Part shown: positions 13,774 to 16,063 of the stretch, piece by piece | How the letters are laid out: the number at the start of each line of letters is the position of its first letter | Numbering within the stretch: the first letter of the stretch is position 1 | Assembly (NCBI GenBank): GCA_022615525.1 | Contig: JAKEGN010000187.1 | Location: 1-16,063, forward strand | Length of the DNA: 16,063 nt | Direction: 5' to 3' | Origin: Woeseiaceae bacterium | GTDB taxonomy: Bacteria > Pseudomonadota > Gammaproteobacteria > Steroidobacterales > Woeseiaceae | Translations under genes and position numbers: made by a program | The notes under the pieces: generated by a model | The model's input: the letters and a program-made list of their open reading frames with translations, nothing else | The model's database searches: none | Told to the model about the DNA's origin: nothing

Positions 13774-13810
13774 CGTTTGCAGGTCGCCCAACTGCGTCCA
13801 AGGATCGTAA

Positions 13811-15118
13811 ATGAAAACCGCTACAGCCGTCGCGGAAGAACCTCCGGGGAGCGCGGCACGCCGCCGTAATGCCCCTCCTGAAATCACCCTCCCCAATAAC
13901 AACCCCCCAACCATTCGCCTCGACCAGACCATCGCAAAGCGCGACCGGTCAAGGTTCCGCGTGTCCGACCGGTCTGCGGAGTTTCTGCGCCGCTGCTACC
14001 CGGGCACCACGGTCGAGGAATGGAACGACTGGCGCTGGCAGAACCGGAACCGCGTCCGGACGCTGGCTGACCTCGAGAGAATGATCACGCTGTCGGACGA
14101 CGAGGTCGCCGCCATTCGTCGGCACACCGGCGCATTGCCGGTCGGCATTACCCCGTACTACGCCAGCCTGCTGCACCATAGCAACTCAGGACAGGCGCTC
14201 CGCCGTACCGTGGTGCCTGTCCTGGGCGAATACGAAACCGCTCGCGGTGAGAGCGAAGACCCGCTGGGCGAAGACGGGCACAGCCCGGTTCCCGGCCTGG
14301 TGCACCGCTACCCCGACCGCGTGCTGTTGCTGGTGACCAACTTCTGTTCGGTTTACTGCCGTTACTGCACGCGGGCGCGCATGGTGGGTTCAGTGGGCGA
14401 GCGCAGCGTGAAAAAGACGGACATCGAACTGGCGCTGGCCTATATCGAGCAGACCCCGGTGGTCCGTGATGTGCTGATTTCCGGTGGCGACCCCTTGAGC
14501 CTTGACGATGACAGGCTCGAGTACATCCTGCGCCGGCTGCGCAAGATCCCGCACGTCGAGTTCGTTCGCATCGGCAGCAAGCAGCCCGTGGTGCAGCCGA
14601 TGCGCATTACGCCGTCGCTCACACGCATCCTGAAGCGCTACCACCCCCTCTGGATGAGCCTGCACTTTACGCACCCGGACGAACTGACGCCCGAGGTCGC
14701 CGAGGCCTGCGCACGCCTGGCCGATGCAGGTGTGCCGCTGGGCAGCCAGACCGTGTTGCTGAAGGGCGTGAACGACGACCTGGATACGCTGAAACAGCTG
14801 ATGCACGGCTTGCTGCGCATCCGGGTCAAGCCCTATTACCTCTACCAGTGCGACCCGATATCCGGCTCGGCGCATTTCCGCACGCCGGTCTCCAAAGGCG
14901 TCGAGCTCATCCGCGGTTTGCGGGGTCATACGACCGGTTACGCGGTCCCGACCTTTGTTGTCGATGCACCTGACGGCGGCGGCAAGATCCCACTGGCCCC
15001 GGACTATGTCGCCGGCTACGACGGCGGCGATTTGTTACTGAACAGTTACGACGGCGGAACCTACCGCTATCCCGACAGCGGCGCGCCTGTCCGCGTTGGC
15101 GCTGGAGAAATGTCATGA
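13811..15118 (+). CDS. KamA-family radical SAM aminomutase (lysine 2,3-aminomutase-like)
   Basis: The protein has 435 residues. The radical SAM cluster motif is Cys179, Cys183 and Cys186 (NFCSVYCRYCTRAR). By comparison with clostridial lysine 2,3-aminomutase as I remember it, the following are kept: Arg188 (carboxylate contact), Asp348 in YQCD and Asp385 in VVDAP (the pair binding the lysine side-chain amine, 37 residues apart as in the clostridial enzyme), and Lys392 in DGGGK (the PLP Schiff base). The family core begins at about residue 68 (EEWNDWRWQNRN), leaving an N-terminal extension of about 60 residues. The C-terminal zinc cluster of the clostridial enzyme (CNCDVC) is absent. The predicted reaction is 2,3-amino migration on lysine or a similar amino acid. 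AAGGA (13800-13804) precedes the ATG by 6 bases. The end overlaps the next gene by ATGA, so the two should be co-translated. EpmB-type function is possible but less likely given the partner. Confidence 0.88.
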   Translation: MKTATAVAEEPPGSAARRRNAPPEITLPNNNPPTIRLDQTIAKRDRSRFRVSDRSAEFLRRCYPGTTVEEWNDWRWQNRNRVRTLADLERMITLSDDEVAAIRRHTGALPVGITPYYASLLHHSNSGQALRRTVVPVLGEYETARGESEDPLGEDGHSPVPGLVHRYPDRVLLLVTNFCSVYCRYCTRARMVGSVGERSVKKTDIELALAYIEQTPVVRDVLISGGDPLSLDDDRLEYILRRLRKIPHVEFVRIGSKQPVVQPMRITPSLTRILKRYHPLWMSLHFTHPDELTPEVAEACARLADAGVPLGSQTVLLKGVNDDLDTLKQLMHGLLRIRVKPYYLYQCDPISGSAHFRTPVSKGVELIRGLRGHTTGYAVPTFVVDAPDGGGKIPLAPDYVAGYDGGDLLLNSYDGGTYRYPDSGAPVRVGAGEMS

Positions 15119-16063
15119 GTCCCTCGGAAATTCGCGTTGGCCTGACCTTTGACCTCCGCGAGGCCTACCTGGAGGCGGGGTTCAGCGAAATCGAAACCGC
15201 CGAGTTCGATCGGGTGGATACCATCGACAGCATCGAGAAAGCGCTGCTCGAACTCGGCTACCAGGTCGATCGCATCGGCAACGTCAAGCAACTGGCCGCA
15301 AGGCTGGTGGCCGGTCATCGCTGGGACCTGGTCTTCAATATCTGCGAGGGCATGTACGGCATAGGCCGCGAAGCCCAGGTTCCGGCGCTGCTGGATGCCT
15401 ACCGGATACCGTACGTCTTTTCGGACACGCTGGTGTGCGCGCTGACGCTGCACAAAGGCATGACCAAGGACGTGGTCCGCGCTGCCGGGGTCGCGACGCC
15501 CGACTATGCCGTCGTGTCCGAACCTTCCGGGGTCAAGGCTGTCAACCTGGAGTATCCGCTGTTCGCGAAACCAATCGCGGAAGGCACGGGCAAGGGGATC
15601 AGCGCCAATTCGAAGATTTCCAATCCGGCTGAGTTGCAACGCGTGTGCCGTCAACTGCTGAAGGAGCACAAACAGCCGGTCCTCGTCGAGCGTTTTCTGC
15701 CGGGGCGTGAATTCACGGTGGGAATACTCGGCACCGGCCGAAAAGCCTCGGCGCTGGCAACCATGGAAATCGAACTGCTGCCTGGCGCTGATTCCGAGGT
15801 CTATTCCTACCGCAACAAGGAAAACTGCGAGGAGCTGGTGCACTACAAGCTGCTGCCCATGGGCAAGCTCCGCCGCGAAGTCGAGTCGCTGGCGGTACGG
15901 GCCTGGCGGGCGCTGGGTTGCCGCGACGGCGGGCGCATCGATGTGCGGCTGGACGGGAACGGGCAGGTCAATTTCATCGAGGTCAATCCGCTCGCCGGCA
16001 TTCACCCCGAGCATTCGGATCTGCCCATGATGGGTACCATGGTCGGTATGACCTACACGGCCC
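15115..16063 (+). CDS. ATP-grasp ligase related to D-Ala-D-Ala ligase (3' end outside window)
   Basis: 316 residues are visible and the frame is open at the window edge. It overlaps the KamA gene by four bases (ATGA). The ATP-grasp fold is recognisable: LFAKPIAEGTGKGIS (149-163) with Lys152, VERFLPGREFTVGILG (191-206), GRIDVRLD (273-280) and FIEVNPLAG (287-295). Glu289 and Asn291 are the likely magnesium ligands. It differs from true Ddl in places that matter for D-alanine. The HGxxGEDG loop is replaced by NICEGMYGIGREAQ (75-88), the SSVG loop by GTGKG, and the HSL near the end by HSD. It is therefore better called a Ddl-related carboxylate-amine ligase. With its partner it may couple a beta-amino acid to another molecule. 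Substrates are not known, and relatives of this kind are usually somewhat longer, so a short C-terminus is missing. Confidence 0.85.
   Translation, partial: MSPSEIRVGLTFDLREAYLEAGFSEIETAEFDRVDTIDSIEKALLELGYQVDRIGNVKQLAARLVAGHRWDLVFNICEGMYGIGREAQVPALLDAYRIPYVFSDTLVCALTLHKGMTKDVVRAAGVATPDYAVVSEPSGVKAVNLEYPLFAKPIAEGTGKGISANSKISNPAELQRVCRQLLKEHKQPVLVERFLPGREFTVGILGTGRKASALATMEIELLPGADSEVYSYRNKENCEELVHYKLLPMGKLRREVESLAVRAWRALGCRDGGRIDVRLDGNGQVNFIEVNPLAGIHPEHSDLPMMGTMVGMTYTA

Larger units (their letters stand above)
13483..13810. other. Divergent intergenic region between SulP and kamA genes
   Basis: This is the only stretch over 300 bases without a gene. The left half (13483-13580) shows no clear promoter for SulP. 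In the middle, CGTCTCAAA (13591-13599) and TTTGAGACG (13654-13662) are exact inverted copies 54 bases apart. A small dyad, GACAG (13605-13609) with CTGTC (13615-13619), lies between them. The right third is markedly AT-rich and holds the kamA promoter and leader structures listed separately. Confidence 0.7.

Noticed and set aside
13724..13810. Lysine riboswitch before kamA
   Set aside because: The predicted leader is under 90 bases, too short for the lysine aptamer, and none of its characteristic multi-helix layout is visible.
15067..16014. 315-residue minus-strand open frame opposite the ATP-grasp gene
   Set aside because: The plus strand carries clear ATP-grasp motifs; the antisense frame has none.
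1..16063. CRISPR array, tRNA, rRNA, insertion sequence or prophage
   Set aside because: No regularly spaced repeats, no tRNA-like cloverleaf or rRNA words, and no transposase, integrase or phage structural protein seen on either strand. The tRNA check by eye is not exhaustive.

Overview
The window looks like chromosomal DNA from a GC-rich proteobacterium, most likely a free-living, possibly marine, gammaproteobacterium. This rests on protein resemblance: RlmJ (YhiR) and YgiQ both align along their length with the E. coli proteins as I remember them. The other genes (lysoplasmalogenase, NhaD-type antiporter, SulP, MscS, cytochrome c') fit such a host. No database search was possible. There is no tRNA, rRNA, CRISPR array, transposase or phage gene. 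Most of the window is compact housekeeping and envelope/transport DNA with short gaps and several overlaps.

Layout from left to right. Positions 1-313 hold the C-terminal end of an HNH endonuclease-like protein. A small zinc-ribbon protein follows (428-652), then a short REP-like dispersed repeat (655-685). On the minus strand, a homocysteine S-methyltransferase (mmuM) and a Frag1/DRAM/Sfk1-like membrane protein form a small operon (2391 to 710). Divergent from it is rlmJ (2450-3292), an rRNA methyltransferase. Next come a cytochrome c' and a diheme cytochrome c that overlap by one base (to 4701). Then, on the minus strand, ygiQ (radical SAM) and a lysoplasmalogenase overlap by 8 bases (7518 to 4671). 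A secreted NodB-type polysaccharide deacetylase (7644-8630) converges on an NhaD-like antiporter (9857 to 8592). A GNAT acetyltransferase (9946-10395), an MscS channel (11717 to 10416) and a SulP anion transporter with a STAS domain (13482 to 11842) follow.

The right end is the most distinctive part. After a 328-base intergenic region there is a strong sigma70-like promoter, a perfect 16-base palindrome and a second stem-loop followed by T residues. Then comes a two-gene unit: a KamA-family radical SAM aminomutase (13811-15118) overlapped by 4 bases by an ATP-grasp ligase related to, but distinct from, D-Ala-D-Ala ligase (15115 to beyond 16063). The aminomutase keeps the residues known to bind lysine and PLP but lacks the C-terminal zinc cysteines and has an N-terminal extension. 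The pair plausibly makes a beta-amino acid and then couples it to something. The product is unknown and the operon is cut by the window end.

The second point of interest is the region before cytochrome c'. A diverged 50-base tandem duplication covers the rlmJ stop codon. The copy next to the cytochrome has lost both the Shine-Dalgarno-like AAGG and the GTG present in the distal copy, so an otherwise intact signal peptide has no standard start codon.
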